Positions 5,762 through 5,836 of a DNA stretch of 5,836 nucleotides are shown here, one piece after another. This DNA is from Pseudomonadota bacterium. Its GTDB lineage: Bacteria > Pseudomonadota > Alphaproteobacteria > Rhizobiales > Beijerinckiaceae. Below the pieces are notes generated by a model. That model was not told the DNA's origin. It made no database searches and was given only the letters and a program-made list of their open reading frames with translations. Location: positions 1 through 5,836 of the forward strand of contig JAGTAM010000332.1 in NCBI GenBank assembly GCA_023422485.1. The letters are read 5' to 3'. Positions within the stretch are counted from its first letter, which is position 1; every line of letters starts with the position of its first letter. Both the position numbers and the translations under genes were made by a program.

Positions 5762-5836
5762 CTTGAGGCGCGCAGCGAAGCGGAGCCTCGAAGACTCTCC
5801 CAGGGATCGCGCGAGATCTCGAGGACCCTTCGAGGC
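5762..5836. repeat. Palindromic intergenic repeat (REP-like), cut by the window end
   Basis: GCCTCGAAG at 5785-5793 and CTTCGAGGC at 5828-5836 are perfect 9-bp inverted arms. They enclose a perfect 10-bp palindrome, CGAGATCTCG (5812-5821). A smaller hairpin lies just upstream, with GAGGC at 5765-5769 pairing with GCCTC at 5785-5789 around a GCAGCGAAGC loop. The right arm ends exactly at the window edge, so the element probably continues. From memory, similar sequences recur between genes in Methylobacterium genomes; copy number here cannot be tested. No transposase is visible. Confidence 0.55.

Noticed and set aside
5711..5836. ATG-initiated frame that stays open to the window end after the antitoxin
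   Set aside because: It reads 42 codons with no PIN-, RelE- or Doc-like motif, and its second half is the palindromic repeat. It could continue outside the window, but nothing visible supports a gene.

Overview
The window is a high-GC (roughly 70%), densely coded piece of an alphaproteobacterial chromosome. A Methylobacterium/Methylorubrum-like (Hyphomicrobiales) source is the best guess. This rests on the GC-rich codon use, the membrane-bound ferritin MbfA typical of that order, and a palindromic intergenic element at the right end that I recall as resembling dispersed repeats in Methylobacterium genomes. The genus assignment is inference.

Layout, left to right. (1) The 3' end of a malate:quinone oxidoreductase gene (mqo, +) enters from the left and stops at 652. 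(2) An AI-2E/PerM-family membrane protein (-) converges on it. A near-perfect 15-bp stem lies between the two genes and includes the transporter's last codons and stop. (3) moaE (-), the molybdopterin synthase large subunit, lies upstream of the transporter on the same strand, with no moaD beside it. (4) A divergent gap of about 150 bp leads to a 340-aa protein (+) made of two left-handed beta-helix domains of the gamma-carbonic-anhydrase type. (5) mbfA (+), a ferritin-like/VIT1 fusion that exports iron, follows 49 bp downstream. (6) A DsbA-family thiol-disulfide protein with a Tat-type signal (-) converges on mbfA. (7) A Phd/YefM-type antitoxin (+) is divergent from it. No toxin follows; a palindromic repeat occupies that space up to the window end.

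The genes do not form one obvious pathway: TCA-cycle/respiratory oxidation, cofactor synthesis, iron homeostasis and envelope redox sit side by side as housekeeping genes. The antitoxin plus repeat is the only accessory-looking part. The most notable observation is in the double gamma-CA-like protein. Neither domain keeps a full set of metal ligands, yet the residues lost in one domain are kept in the other. I found no CRISPR array, tRNA, rRNA, transposase or phage gene, and no clear multi-gene novel system.
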